Shown in pieces: positions 10,926-22,754 of a stretch of 64,000 bases of DNA (position 1 is the first letter of the stretch; every line of letters starts with the position of its first letter). Under the pieces are notes generated by a model. The model had not been told where the DNA came from. It was given only the letters and a program-made list of their open reading frames with translations, and did no database searches. The DNA lies in NCBI GenBank assembly GCA_021613535.1, contig CP075497.1, positions 3,534,001 to 3,598,000 on the forward strand. Direction: 5' to 3'. The position numbers and the translations under genes are program-made. This stretch comes from Adineta vaga. Lineage: Eukaryota > Rotifera.

Positions 10926-13041
10926 GTAAGTTTCATATCTTTATGTTTTTCTTTTCCTTCGATCGTTGAACAGTATTTGAAACGACTTTTTGCAATAATC
11001 ATTATGCGAATCAATCATTTCTAATTGTTTTACCAATGACACAAAAAAAACAGAAACTATTTTTGTTATTCTTCTTCTTCTTATCGATGATATAAAGATA
11101 TTTGAATTCAATATTATGTTTAAAACACGAGAGAACAGAAGAATAAATATAAATATTATTTACATAAATAACAAACAGGTGTGTTTATTATCATCATCAA
11201 AGAGTGATGATGAATGTAAAACAAATATGAAAAAGAAATCGTGTTTTGTTTTTTGTCAGAAATCAAATTAAATAAAAATATGTAATCGATAGTCTTGAGA
11301 AGAAGATGAAATTATAATAATTCTATTTGACAGCTGACTGTCAAGATTCCCCTAAGAGATAATAGTTGAAGAAAATGAACACATTTATATAATTATCTTG
11401 GAAAGTTCGGTTCGTTTTTTCTTTTTTTCGAATGAAAGATAAATGTATTGATTATGTAGAAGTTGAAGTTTGAATAAGAAAAGAAAAGACATATGTAAGT
11501 TAAATCCCAGATAGTAATGATATTATGATATTAATCTGATTTGATTAAGACGATTATGTTCGAAAAAAGATTATTGTAAACTTCGAGAAATATACAGAAT
11601 GAAAGATCACAAGTTTTTATTAGAGAAATAGGGAAAACCAATGTGGTTTTTGATCATATACTAAATATAGAGAAAAGCGAGGTTTTTTTTAGAAGTACAT
11701 GGTAAGATAATATTAAACAAAAGAAGATTTATTTGTGTAATATGATAATCTTTGAAACACAATCATTTCTGTCTTTACTTCGTCTTCTATTAGTTCTATT
11801 ATGAACACATTCTTCTTTTTGCAAATTCAATAATCTCTTCTCATTTGAAACAGATAGAAATCTAAATGGATATCCAGACGAAAAAAATATAGCAGAACAA
11901 AATAGTTTATCTATCTATGATTGCTTTCGATTTGTTTTCTTTTCATTAACACGCGAAATCGAAAATAATGATCGAGTATAACTGGAAATAATCGCTATAT
12001 AATGATAGAAAATCAAACTTGGCTTGTTTTTCATCACTTGATGATTGACTTGACGTTTTCTCACCATACTGTCAGTTAGTTGTTCTTTTGGATTTAACTT
12101 TACTCATACTCATGTGTGAACGAAAAAGAAAACGGTGAACATTATATACATGTTTACATAATGTTTCGCAATGAGTTATGTTTTTTAATTCAGTTTATGT
12201 CAATAGATGATGAGCAAATGATATTTTTTGCTTTCGTCAAATAACTAATGTAAACGTTTTTCACTTGTTTGAAAAAGAAAAGAAATATTCAAAACAATTA
12301 TGCATAATACTCGATCAATAGCATTCGAAAGTGTGATATAAATATGAATTTCGTGTGAAAAGTTGAAATATTGACCTTTTAACATTGATTTCAATCTGAC
12401 AGGAGAAGCACGTTCATGTTCATCTCTATCCACTACTTGTGTTATAATATTAATTAATCGAGTATGCGCATACAATATGTATTGTATTAATTGCTCAATT
12501 CTATTTATCGATTACTTGTCGAGCAAGAAAAGGTCGTCGTCTCTCTTTCGATCAAATATGTTCATCATCTGGAAGAATTTGATGACGACTTATTTTCCTA
12601 GATGATTGTAATCACAACAAAAAAACATTCTTTTTGATAATGTCTGGATGTGCTCACGCGAAGACATGGGATATTAAGGGTCATTTCTATGTACATCTAT
12701 ACATATCATAAACATTGCTATAGATTCACTCATCTTGAATTCATCGATAAGTTTGATTCGCTTTTCTTCTTCTTCTTCATTTTTTTTTCGTTTTCTTTTT
12801 CTTCTCTCAACACATACGACATACGTTCGTCCAAAAAGAGAAGGAGAGAGAGAGAGAGCACTCTGTTGTATATATGTATCTCTATCAAAACACATGTGTA
12901 CACTAAAAGTAGAAGAATCGACCGAGAGAGAGAGAGAGAAGAGAGTGCGCGCGTTGTTTCTCATTTATACATACGTATATAAATATATACATTGAGAAAA
13001 GAGAGCAGAAGTAATTCAGTAATCAGATCGATTTAATCGTC
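10926..13041. other. 2.1 kb without a supported gene
   Basis: AT-rich and full of stops. Toward the 3' end lie a long pyrimidine tract (about 12762-12811) and purine tracts (about 12834-12862 and 12921-12945) that create several overlapping low-complexity open frames on both strands. I regard these as repeats, not genes. The segment immediately before 13042 is the likely promoter region of the most proximal first exon. Confidence 0.45.
12758..12862. repeat. Pyrimidine tract facing a GA-rich tract
   Basis: About 50 nt of C/T-rich sequence followed, 25 nt later, by about 28 nt of G/A-rich sequence (gagagagagagagag core). The two are partly complementary and could form a stem or triplex. They lie about 200 bp upstream of the first exon at 13042. 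Confidence 0.6.
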
Positions 13042-15342
13042 ATGACTTCAAGTATTAATTATGTTCGTAAATCAACATTATGGAAATTAATTACGAGTGA
13101 ACCGTTTTATATTCTTATACCTAATCTATTCATTCTTCGTCCAGCAAGATTTTTATTAAATTATTATATTAAGCCCGCAAAATTTCTAGTCATTGTACTT
13201 CCACGAAACATTTGGCAAAAAGGTAATCAATCTGCTTACATTATGCGCACCAGTTGTTTAAGATTCGATATTGATGAATGTTCCATATGTCGCAGATCTT
13301 TTTTCTTTTGTTATTTGGCCAATCATTCAGGTGTAGCTAATACTGACGAGAATATAAAGATCAAGATCGTTTTTTGATACATTGAAGAAAACGATCCTAT
13401 CCTTGGAATCAATAATCATGAGAAAGTTAATTAGATAATAGAGAGAAGATTTAGCATGATGCATTATTCATTGATCATTTATAAACATGCGTTCAGTCTT
13501 TTGATTTCTTTCTCTCTTGGCCTGTCTACATGCTAAATAGATGCAATGATCATTTATCATTTGAGCTCTTGTCATCTTCAATATACATATCTATAAATAT
13601 GAATATCTACAGGGAGAAAAAGAAGAAAGAGCAGATGTATGAAAATAAAACTTGTTATTTATATGAGAATTATGCAATGTGAAAAGAATAGATCCGATAC
13701 CAGATTTACATTTGAAATTATTTTAGTTCGTCGAAATGAGACAATATGTTGTCTAATTGGATTTGGTATTGGTGTGGGTTGTTGTATACTTTATCGTCTT
13801 ATATCAAATTTTCTTGCTCCTACTTCAACTTCATCATCATCATCAACAACAACATCTATCTCAGCTAATACTTTATCGTCTTTGTCAAACAATAAACGTG
13901 ATGTAAGCAACAACTCTCATTTACCGCTTCTAATGAATCTAGAACATGTTTGAAAAGAAAAAAGGTCAACTAATAGTTTCATGCTTTTTTTCTTTTCTAT
14001 TTCGAATAGGCAAAAGCAGCACATATGGGTCAAGAACATTCATCATTTTCTTCCAATGGAAATGAAATAACTGTTACATATACAAAACGACCACGTTCAT
14101 CAACAAGTTCAAAACCAACTCTACCTGTAACTCATCACAATGCAACAGCAATCAATCGATCGCAACATCAATCCTATGCGAATGATTCAGATCGTGAACC
14201 ATTACTTGGTTTACCAATTGATAAACATCATGATTATATTCCAAATAAAACTTTTACTACCAGTCATTTATCTGATGAAATGACATGGTCAGAAATGTCT
14301 TCATCGTTAGGAACAGTTGGTTTATTACAAGACTCTTATCATTCCAATTCATTAACGGGTGATTCTGGTGTTGATTGTCAAGAAATTTCAACAATACGAT
14401 CATCTCGTAATCAACAACGTCTTCATGATCTAACGACAACATCAATAACAGCAGCAGCAGAAACTAATCCAATATCAATTATTGATGATGATGATGATGA
14501 TGACGATGAATCGATGATTAATTATTCAACTAATGAAACTAATACATTATATTCAGGTTCAAGAAGATATGATTCAGATACGGCGCTTAGCCGTGGTGTC
14601 ATACTGCAAGATACACGTAAATAAGTTTTAATTAATAAATCATTCATCTAATTAACAATCGTTTGTTTTTTAAATTTTGATTCTTTAGAAACAGCTACAG
14701 AATCACATGTGATGTCATATATGTCGACAGAGAAAGGTTTAGAGCGAGCATTAGAACAAACAAGTCGATTCTATTCTGATCTTGAACATATAGCTACTGA
14801 TTTAAGTACTCTATCCAAACGATATTCTCAATCTCAAATGTCCATTTCACCATCATTATCGAAATATTATCATCAACACAATCGACCAGTATTTAATACA
14901 ATCGATGCACTTGATTGGGATTGGCATGATATTCATTCACCACCTCTAATGCAATCACCAAAATTATTTCAACGAAAACAGTATTCATCATCTTCATTAC
15001 CACGTTTAAATCAAATGTCGATGAAAAACAAAGTTCGAAGAAAATTAAATCAGACAACTAATCAAACAGAATATCATGAATCAGATTTAGAAATGCGTAC
15101 AACACATTCATATGATTGTACAAGTTCGCCATTAAAACGAAGTAAATTGAAAAGAATATTTCTTTAAAAAAAAAGGAATTTATTATTCTCGTCATTTTCT
15201 AGGACCAAGTTCAGTTTATTTTGACTCAACAGATAATACAAGTGGTGATGAAAATTTCGGAGATGAAACACTTCAAATTCCTTCCTCGCCAACGGTGCTA
15301 CCTTCCTCAAGAACGACCGAATTTTTTTCGACTACTAAATAA
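13042..15342 (+). CDS. Membrane-anchored coiled-coil protein with FFAT-like VAP-binding motifs (PTPIP51/RMDN3-like N-terminal layout)
   Basis: Exons 13042-13222, 13727-13902, 14010-14616, 14689-15141 and 15203-15342 join without frame break to 518 residues. N-terminal hydrophobic segments are followed by a membrane span encoded by the second exon (ETICCLIGFGIGVGCCILYR), then a long Ser/Thr-rich linker with an acidic patch (poly-Asp about 14484-14505), a predicted helix or coiled coil (GLERALEQTSRFYSDLEHI) and a C-terminal tail. The tail holds RRPSSVYFDSTD, a good FFAT-like core (VYFDSTD) after a basophilic-kinase site, and a second weaker copy near the end (EFFSTTK). FFAT motifs bind ER VAP proteins. 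Anchor, helix and a VYF-type FFAT recall RMDN3/PTPIP51, but the TPR half of that family is absent, so homology is only suggested. The first exon may be one of several alternatives (see 7252-10925). Confidence 0.6.
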
Positions 15343-17152
15343 AATCTCGTTTCTTTTTTATTTTACATAGTTTTTCATTTCCGGTGGATGATGGAATGAA
15401 GAGCCTTACGAAACAAACACACTTTAAAAAAACCCACTCTTCAGTTATTTCTATGTAACTTCATCATTTTTCTTGGTGATACAGTGAGATCTATCCCTTT
15501 CTCGGTGTGTCAGATTCTGTGTATGTATTTGTTCATGACATCTTCTCTTTTCCTTTATGTGTACATGTCATTCTTCTCTCTCTTTGTTTGACAAATGTCT
15601 CTTGTTCTTTTCGTTTATTCTTATGATTGTTTTCCTCATTTTTTTGTTCAAATTGCATTTGATTACTACACGTATAGATCGATGAATAATCCCTTGTTCT
15701 TTATATGGAAAGATGATGATAATGATTGTTGACAGACACAAAAAAGTATTTAGTTTGATTTAAATGTCTGTCTAGCATATATTCTCTCACACCATACCTT
15801 TTTCTTTTGTTTATTTTCATTCTTATATACTGGCCATTGTTCTTCTTGGCATATATCACATACGAGATATACATATGTACTTCAAAATAAATACGAACAG
15901 CTAGATTTGCTGATAGATATCTAGATTCTAATTAAAATTTCTTTCTTTTCAAAACAAAAAAGATCCTTGAAACGAATACGATGACTAATTATTATTTTCA
16001 TTATTTTATGTCTAAAGAAATTTACAGAACAAACATTTTCAATCTTCAAATGTAAATTTACTTAGAGTCTGTAGATGTTTGTTTCTTTCTTTGATTAAAT
16101 ATGACTGAGTGTTATTTTTGCAAACAAAAATAGATAAATAAGAATTGTCAATGACAATTGTTAATTTCATCGATTCGTTATTATTCATTGCCATACCTCG
16201 AACAATTTCTAATCTCAACTGCATGACAATACGAGTTGTTTTTCTTCGAAAGTAAAACTACAATATTTCTCCTGAGATTTTCATTTGATCAAATATTAAG
16301 AAGAATAAGATTAAATCTGATGTATGTTTTCATTTCTTAGTAAGAAAAACTCAGCAGTTGATTTCTTTGAGTTAAGAAGATGATTATCTTCGCAGTGTAT
16401 GATCTTATTCAAAACTGACATGATTAATACCTTCTAAAGTCATGTTTTCATTCAAAGTAGACCTTTTTTGATGAAAATGTCAAAATCTGAATGAGGAATA
16501 GTAGTTTTTGAAGTTTAATAATCTGATGTATTTAACATTTGTCATATGACAAGAAATATGAAATAACGTAATAATAAATATCACACGTATTCATCTTATC
16601 TTTACGATAATATCATGTAAAGTAACAGAATGGAAAGAAATTCTTTGTGTAACCTTCTTATGATTTAACACAGAATGACTTTAGTTGCCTAGACAAAACT
16701 AATCTTCTAGGGCAAAATGAACAAAAGTACACGAGACAAAATCAATCTCTTCAGAATGTATTAACATCGAGTGAAGTTTTTTGAATATTTCAAATTCATT
16801 CGATCACATTTGCAATGTACTCGAACAAAAATTGATCAGAGATAATGTTTAGTAGTTGTTGTACTTTATTAGAAAAAGACAAATAAAAGGTTTTTTTAAA
16901 ATACAATGAAATATATGTCACATACACATACAATAGTATCACAAAAGTCAATAGACAATACAGATCTCATCTTTTCTCTTTTACTTTCTTTCTTTCTTCC
17001 TTTTTGTACATATACATTCAAAAAAAAACCTGAAAAATATCAACAAGAATATGAAGAGAAATCTGCATGAGTATATACATGAATCAAAACATCAGTTGCA
17101 TATTGTAGTGCATGATATTGTGCAAAATCTTTGTTTAGCTTCAATCGAATAA
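15343..17152. other. 1.8 kb tail-to-tail intergenic region
   Basis: Lies between two convergent genes. AT-rich and stop-rich on both strands; the longest open frame (16039-16224, minus) has no recognisable content. It probably holds both 3' UTRs; aataaa-like words occur but none is decisive. Confidence 0.45.
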
Positions 17153-17748
17153 TTACCAATCATCATCATTGTTGTTTTTTGAATGTGGAATGAATTTGAG
17201 AAGTAGTGCAGCATCGACATTAGTAGAACAATGTGGACATGTTAAACTTTTTTCTAACCATTTATCGATACAACTTGGATGAAAAATATGTCCACCATCG
17301 CATGGTAATTGTCGTACTTGTTCGTCAGGAAGAAAATCCATTAGACATATATCACATCTACGAAGAAAAACAAATTAGATTGATGAAAATTTTCAATTCA
17401 AAAACACTTTACTCGGTTTGTTTGACTGTTTTTTCATTGTAACTTATCAATGGTAGATGTTCAACAAGATTTCGACTTTGAGCTGCTTTAATTGCATCCA
17501 AATCAGCAGATGAACGATTTAATATGACTAACTAGAAATAATAATTTACAAATAGAATTCTAGTTACATTTTATTACTATGCATACTTTTGGCATGTGTT
17601 GATTTGATAGTGTTGAATTTGGATGAGTGAAAGTTAAATAACCATTTGAAGAAGGAAGTGTTGATGAAGTAGGCATTGAAGCAAAAGGAGTGACAGGCAC
17701 ATGAAGTAGACCAGAGTGATCTTCAGGCATACGCCAACAGTTACCCAT
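17153..17748 (-). CDS. RNF11: RNF11-like RING-H2 E3 ubiquitin ligase
   Basis: Three exons on the minus strand (17748-17587, 17531-17413, 17357-17153) give 161 residues; human RNF11 has 154. The second of two close ATGs gives MGNC, the family's myristoylation/palmitoylation N-terminus that targets endosomal membranes; the first ATG (17754) would add two residues. The linker AAQSRNLVEHLP aligns with AQRIGLIQHLP of RNF11. The RING reads CDICLMDF, then LPCDGGHIFHPSC, then LTCPHC, with all eight zinc ligands present but two extra residues between the third Cys and the first His. The ending VDAALL matches RNF11. The PPxY motif that recruits NEDD4-type ligases in RNF11 is not seen, so that partnership is probably missing. 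It is divergent from RAB5. Confidence 0.88.
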
Positions 17749-17754
17749 ACCCAT

Positions 17755-18354
17755 GGAGATGCAATATATATTAGTGAATGTCTGTAGGAAAATGCGAGAA
17801 AATCTAATGATAAAAAGTATAAGGTACGTGTTTATATATATATATATACGTATCTATAGATAATTGAAGAGCGATGGAGAGCGTACGAAAAGATCAGCTG
17901 GGATCACCTTCTTCTCTTCTCTCTTGCTCTTCTTCATCTCAATGCAATTGAGTACAAGTGACTCAATCTTAATCATATGGATATGAACCAATCTGAACAA
18001 GTTTTCTATTTTTTATTTTAAATTGAAAATCTTTCAATTTCAATTAAATATCTTCAGATTAATTTTTAAATAAATTTTTTCTAAAAAAAACAGATGTCAC
18101 TAATTATTTTCAATAAAACTCTCTTCGTTGGAGATGCACATGAGCACTCGTCTAAAATGGCGCTGTCTTCTCGTCGTCGTATGATTTCTTTTCTTCTTTC
18201 GCTGAGCGTGTGATTGATAAGTCATGACATATATTTATATTTGAATTTCGTTCTCTCTTTCAGATACATTATTCCCAATCCCTTCATTTTGTGTTTTCCC
18301 GAAAATTGAAAAACTAGAACCGTCTTCGTTTTTTTTCATCTTCAAATATTGACA
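17755..18354. promoter_or_regulatory. Divergent intergenic region between RNF11-like and RAB5
   Basis: About 600 bp separates the two start codons and must hold both promoters. It contains a (TA)n run (about 17832-17848) and, on the plus strand, a pyrimidine-rich acceptor (ttctctctttcag, AG at 18262-18263) 91 nt before the RAB5 ATG, suggesting a leader intron or trans-splice site. Confidence 0.45.
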
Positions 18355-19111
18355 ATGACTAGCAATAATCGTTCAACAACTAATGCACCTGCAAATCGAT
18401 CAACAGCAAATGGTCAAGGAACACGAACCTGTCAGTTTAAAATGGTTCTATTAGGTGAATCAGCAGTTGGAAAATCTTCATTAGTACTTCGATTTGTCAA
18501 AGGACAATTTCATGAATACCAAGAATCAACTATTGGTGCAGCTTTTCTTACACAAACTGTCTCTGTTGATGATACAACAGTCAAACTTGAATTATGGGAT
18601 ACTGCTGGACAAGAAAGGTATAGTTATTGTTTTGAAAGATTTTGTCTTTTTTTTTCTATCGAAAGTTTCCTATTTATACAGATATCATTCATTAGCACCG
18701 ATGTATTATCGTGGTGCACAAGCAGCTATTGTTGTTTATGATATAACAAATGCGGATACATTTAGTCGAGCTAAAGTATGGGTTAAAGAATTACAACGTC
18801 AAGCAGCACCAAATATTGTTATTGCCTTAGCTGGAAATAAAGCTGATTTAGCGGCGAAACGTCAAATTGAAGTTGTTGATGCTCAAGCATATGCTGAAGA
18901 AAATGGCTTAATATTTATGGAAACATCCGCTAAAACAGCAATGAATGTAAATGATATATTTATGGCAATCGCGAAGAAATTACCGAAAAATCAAGATTCA
19001 TCTACGGCAGGTGGAAAACCTGCCGGTGGTAATTCGATAACTGTAGATCGACCAGCAAATTCTGGCGCAGCCGGAAATGATGGAGGATGTTGTGGTAGTA
19101 GCACCAAGTGA
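18355..19111 (+). CDS. RAB5: RAB5 small GTPase
   Basis: Early-endosome GTPase controlling homotypic fusion and endocytic uptake. Two exons (18355-18617, 18682-19111) give 230 residues. All G motifs are present: P-loop GESAVGKS, switch I with [32 protein letters not shown] (switch II, split by the intron within R of QER), NKAD and ETSAK. These are RAB5-specific combinations rather than RAB21, RAB22 or RAB31. The C-terminus ends GGCCGSSTK, with a double Cys for geranylgeranylation. ATG 18355 gives a Thr/Asn-rich N-terminus like that of RAB5A; no earlier in-frame ATG is available. VPS45, 11 kb away, works in the same fusion pathway. Confidence 0.96.
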
Positions 19112-19976
19112 AAGAATCTTTCTATATTTCTTTTTTTCTTTTTCTTTTTCTTTCTCTCATCTTCTCCTTCTTACTTTGGAAAAAAACTGATCTTCAGACG
19201 CTCTTCACGAACAAAATCGATTCGTCAAAAAAGAAAGAAGAGACTTATTCAACTAAACTCAAAATATTCAACCATACGTCGTCAAATCTTTTGTTTTTCT
19301 TCATTGTAAATAACATGTATTAATATTCTTTTGTTCATTTTCTCTTTCTATCACAGTGATATCAGTTAGATCGGCTAAAAGAAAAACAAGATTAATAAGC
19401 AGATCATTCGTTTACATACACTCAAGCATATACATTTTATTTATCTATTTAAATGCGTTGCGTCTCTTGATTTGAAGTTTTTTCTTCTTCTTCATTCTTT
19501 ATTCAATCTCTCGTGTCTTGTATCTCTGTAAATCTTTTTTGTTGTCTTTTATTTGCTTGTGTTTTTTCTTCATTTCTTCTTTTTTTTGCGTATTTACAAA
19601 ACAACTAAACTTCTATATATGCATATATCCAATCTATTCGATCTTTTCAATCAGGTAATTATTTCAATTTCGAATTTATATACTTACAATCATAGATAAA
19701 GATAATCACACCGAAGGATTATATAACTTTCGTCTCATATAACAAATCTATTATCTCTAATGTTTAAAAATTAGTACTTGTTATTCTTTCAGCAGCATGT
19801 ATTCTCTACTGCTGATGTATTTGTTTTATATTTAAAAAAAAAGAAAACATCCAGAGAAATCAAGTCGTCTATATGCAGTAACAAAAAAAAAGATAACCTT
19901 AAAAAAAACTGAGCACAACAACAATGAACATGACGAACAAAGAAAAAAAAGAAGGTTCTTATTGATGAAAACATAG
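19112..19976. other. Tail-to-tail intergenic region, RAB5 / CNOT10
   Basis: T-rich on the plus side just after RAB5 and A-rich further on. It holds two 3' UTRs and no recognisable gene on either strand. Confidence 0.45.
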
Positions 19977-22695
19977 TTAGGAATTGTTTGTTGATGTCGA
20001 ATGAGTATGAGTTGGAAGAGCAACAAAGGATTTATTCGATGTTAAATGACCAAAATTTTCTTTCAATAGAATTTGAAGTCGATGACGATTACCTATGAGA
20101 TAAAACAAAAAATCACATCAATAAGAATAAGAAAGACAAAATCATTTCATACCATCAAGTAAATCTAAATAGAATTTCAATTGAAATGAATGTGCTGGTT
20201 GGGATTTGCCAAATAGATTAACAAACTATTGACGAAAAAGATGAAAATTAAAAATTTGAAAAAATAAGGAGACAATGAACGAACTAGATTGAAATTTTTG
20301 AAAGCTTTTTCGACATCATGGGTAATTGCATAGATAGCAGCAATGTTATAATAAATAATTGCTTGTCCAACACGCGCATCACGTGGTGACCAATTGATAA
20401 AATCAGCTAAAAAACGAATACAATCTTCGAAAATTTGATTCATTTTTTTCTTCTTCTTCTATTACCTTTTGGAACCGTTGGTGTTGTCTCTGGCGTATCA
20501 GATTTCTCTTCTACAAAGAACAAAAACAAACAAACAGATGAAAGAATACCAAAATAAGCAGACATGTTTCTTCTACCTTTATCAACTGTTGTAATAGGCA
20601 TTTTAAATGAAAGATCATTTTCATTTTTCACTGTATCTGCATCAAGTTGATTAAGTGCTAATTCGATTTTATTCATTGCTAAGAAACTTTCGGATAAATA
20701 TAATCGTGCAAGATATCTATTGAAAAAAAAATATATACAAAGAGAAAAAAAGAAGAAAGATCTATAACAAACTTATGTCCAGATGCTGCTCGAGGTTCAT
20801 TTAATAAGTTTGTTGCATAGGTTTTTGCTGAAACAAAATCATTTAAACATAAAGAAACATAAGCAGCTGCTGTTAAAATTGAACATTTTAACGAAAATAT
20901 ATCACCGATTCTCATCGGATTTCCTGGTGGTGCGGAATACAATTTTGTTTCTTCTTTTCTACAAAAATAAAAACGTGATTTTATCAAAAAATAAAACCAA
21001 TATCTTACTGTAAATCCACATCAGTAATCACTGGTAAAGATGTTAACGCATTTTTCAAACAAATCATCGCAAATTCCATTGAACAATTTTCATTATGATT
21101 TGTCGTTGATTTTTTTCTTGATATTGATGTATTACAATTGCCAAGAATTAATTTATGATGAAAACCTGTTCCAATCGATTGTAAAACACATTTCAATTTT
21201 TCTTCTAATTTAAATATATCGTCATTTGATGAGCGATATACCATAATACAACATTCAGCTAAACGTAACCATAAACGAATATTATTCGAATAAATATGTA
21301 TAACTTCAATTAAACATTCAAATGCTGCTAATGGTTGATTTTTAAACAATAATTGAATTCCTAGATTATAAAGAATTTCATATTTACGATTAATTTGATG
21401 AATAATTAATTGTTTATCATTCGAATTTAATTGTTCAACTAATAAACGATTGTTTTCAGTTAATGCACGACGCATATAGAATAATGCAAAAGCTGATTTA
21501 TGTAAATGAAAATGTATACATGAAAGATTATTATAAAAACAATGAGATGAATGGTTTGATAAGGAAATGGATGATGAATTGTTTTGTTGATTATTCGTAA
21601 GAATTTTTAATGCTCGAATATGATTTTCTTTTAAATATTCGAAATTTGCACGAGCATAAGTTAACGTTGTTGATGACTAAAGAAAAATATCGAATGAATC
21701 GAAATTCGTTTTTGAAATAAAATCTTCAATTTACTAGATTAGTGTTTTGAAGTTGTTTTAATTCTTTTTTACATGTTCGTAATGATTTTAACATGAGTAA
21801 ACAACGAATTTTATACTGAAAATATGAAATATAGATGGAAAGAAACAAAAGAAAGGAAACGAACCAAACTAATTTTTGATTTGAGAATTTCAAAATTATC
21901 GTTCAACATATTTGGACTATGAGATACACCATTGGATGATGGACTAGTTCGTTCAGTAAGTAATTTTTCGAGATGTACAACTGCTCCAAATGCCTTTTCC
22001 GGCTAGAAAAAACAAAACATGATGATTATATTTTGAAGACAGAAAAAAGCTTCTCTTACTTGAAATGTACATAAATCAAGTTCGGATAGAAGAAGACAAA
22101 TTTTCCATGAAAGCGTCTCATCTAAAACACGTTAAAAGATAAAATAAAAGATCTTGAAATCAAATGTACCCAGTTGTCCGATTAATCGAAAGAGTTTTTC
22201 AACAATTATCAATGCTGTTTGATATTGACGCATATGATAGAGAAGAACAGCCATGTTATAGAATAATGTACATTGATCGGGTTCTTCCAATGTTGTAACA
22301 TTGTCTAATGCACAATTAAGCTAAGAATCAAACAAGTAAAAGTAAGAAATATACGAAACAAGATGATGAACATTACCTTTTCGGCGATTTTATTCAGTTG
22401 ACTTTTGAATATTTCAGTTTTTTGAAAACTTGACATAGCATATTCAGTTAGTGCAATATTGAACAACACTTTAGGATCATCGGGATATGTTTCTGAAAGT
22501 TTTTGTAATGTTTTCAGACAAACTAAATTAAATCGAGTTTTATTTTTCGTATAAAAAAAAGTTTTATTACATACCATCGAATTGTCCTCCTTCATATTCT
22601 TGTTTTGCTTTCAAAGCTAATTCTTTATCTTGTTCAGAAAATACTGAACTTGTTTCAATATTATTAGTTAAAGTTGTATTATTATCTTCACTCAT
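19977..22695 (-). CDS. CNOT10: CNOT10, CCR4-NOT complex subunit
   Basis: TPR-rich scaffold that with CNOT11 binds the N-terminal part of CNOT1 in the CCR4-NOT deadenylase. The minus-strand ATG at 22693-22695 begins MSEDNNTTLTNNIETSS. It is followed by the TPR-like region (ACLKTLQKLSETYPDDPKVL; CTLFYNMAVLLYHMRQY), the conserved middle (NRKYEILYNLGIQLLFKNQP, RLWLRLAECCIMVY) and the C-terminal part (GHKYLARLYLSESFLAMNKI and QAIIYYNIAAIYAITHDVEKA), all clear CNOT10 features. Around ten short introns; roughly 700 residues, near the human 744. The stop is at 19977-19979. It begins only 59 bp after the stop of ZRSR2 on the same strand. Confidence 0.92.
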
Positions 22696-22754
22696 AGTTA
22701 ATCAAGAAGAAAGAATAGAAAAAAGAATTATCTGAAAAAGATAAGAATTTTCAA
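22696..22754 (-). promoter_or_regulatory. 59-bp ZRSR2-CNOT10 spacer with candidate trans-splice acceptor
   Basis: Read on the minus strand the spacer contains ttcttatctttttcag (AG at 22733-22732), a strong acceptor 21 nt after the ZRSR2 stop and 36 nt before the CNOT10 ATG. No AATAAA-type signal fits before it and no promoter-sized space exists. This is the arrangement of an operon resolved by spliced-leader trans-splicing. Confidence 0.5.

Noticed and set aside
12650-12995. Three overlapping open frames of about 90-110 codons on both strands
   Set aside because: They run through pyrimidine and GA tracts, give runs of Phe/Ser or Arg/Glu, overlap each other on opposite strands, and lack homology or splice context.
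16039-16224. Minus-strand open frame in the tail-to-tail spacer
   Set aside because: Only 61 codons, no recognisable motif, and it sits where two 3' UTRs are expected.
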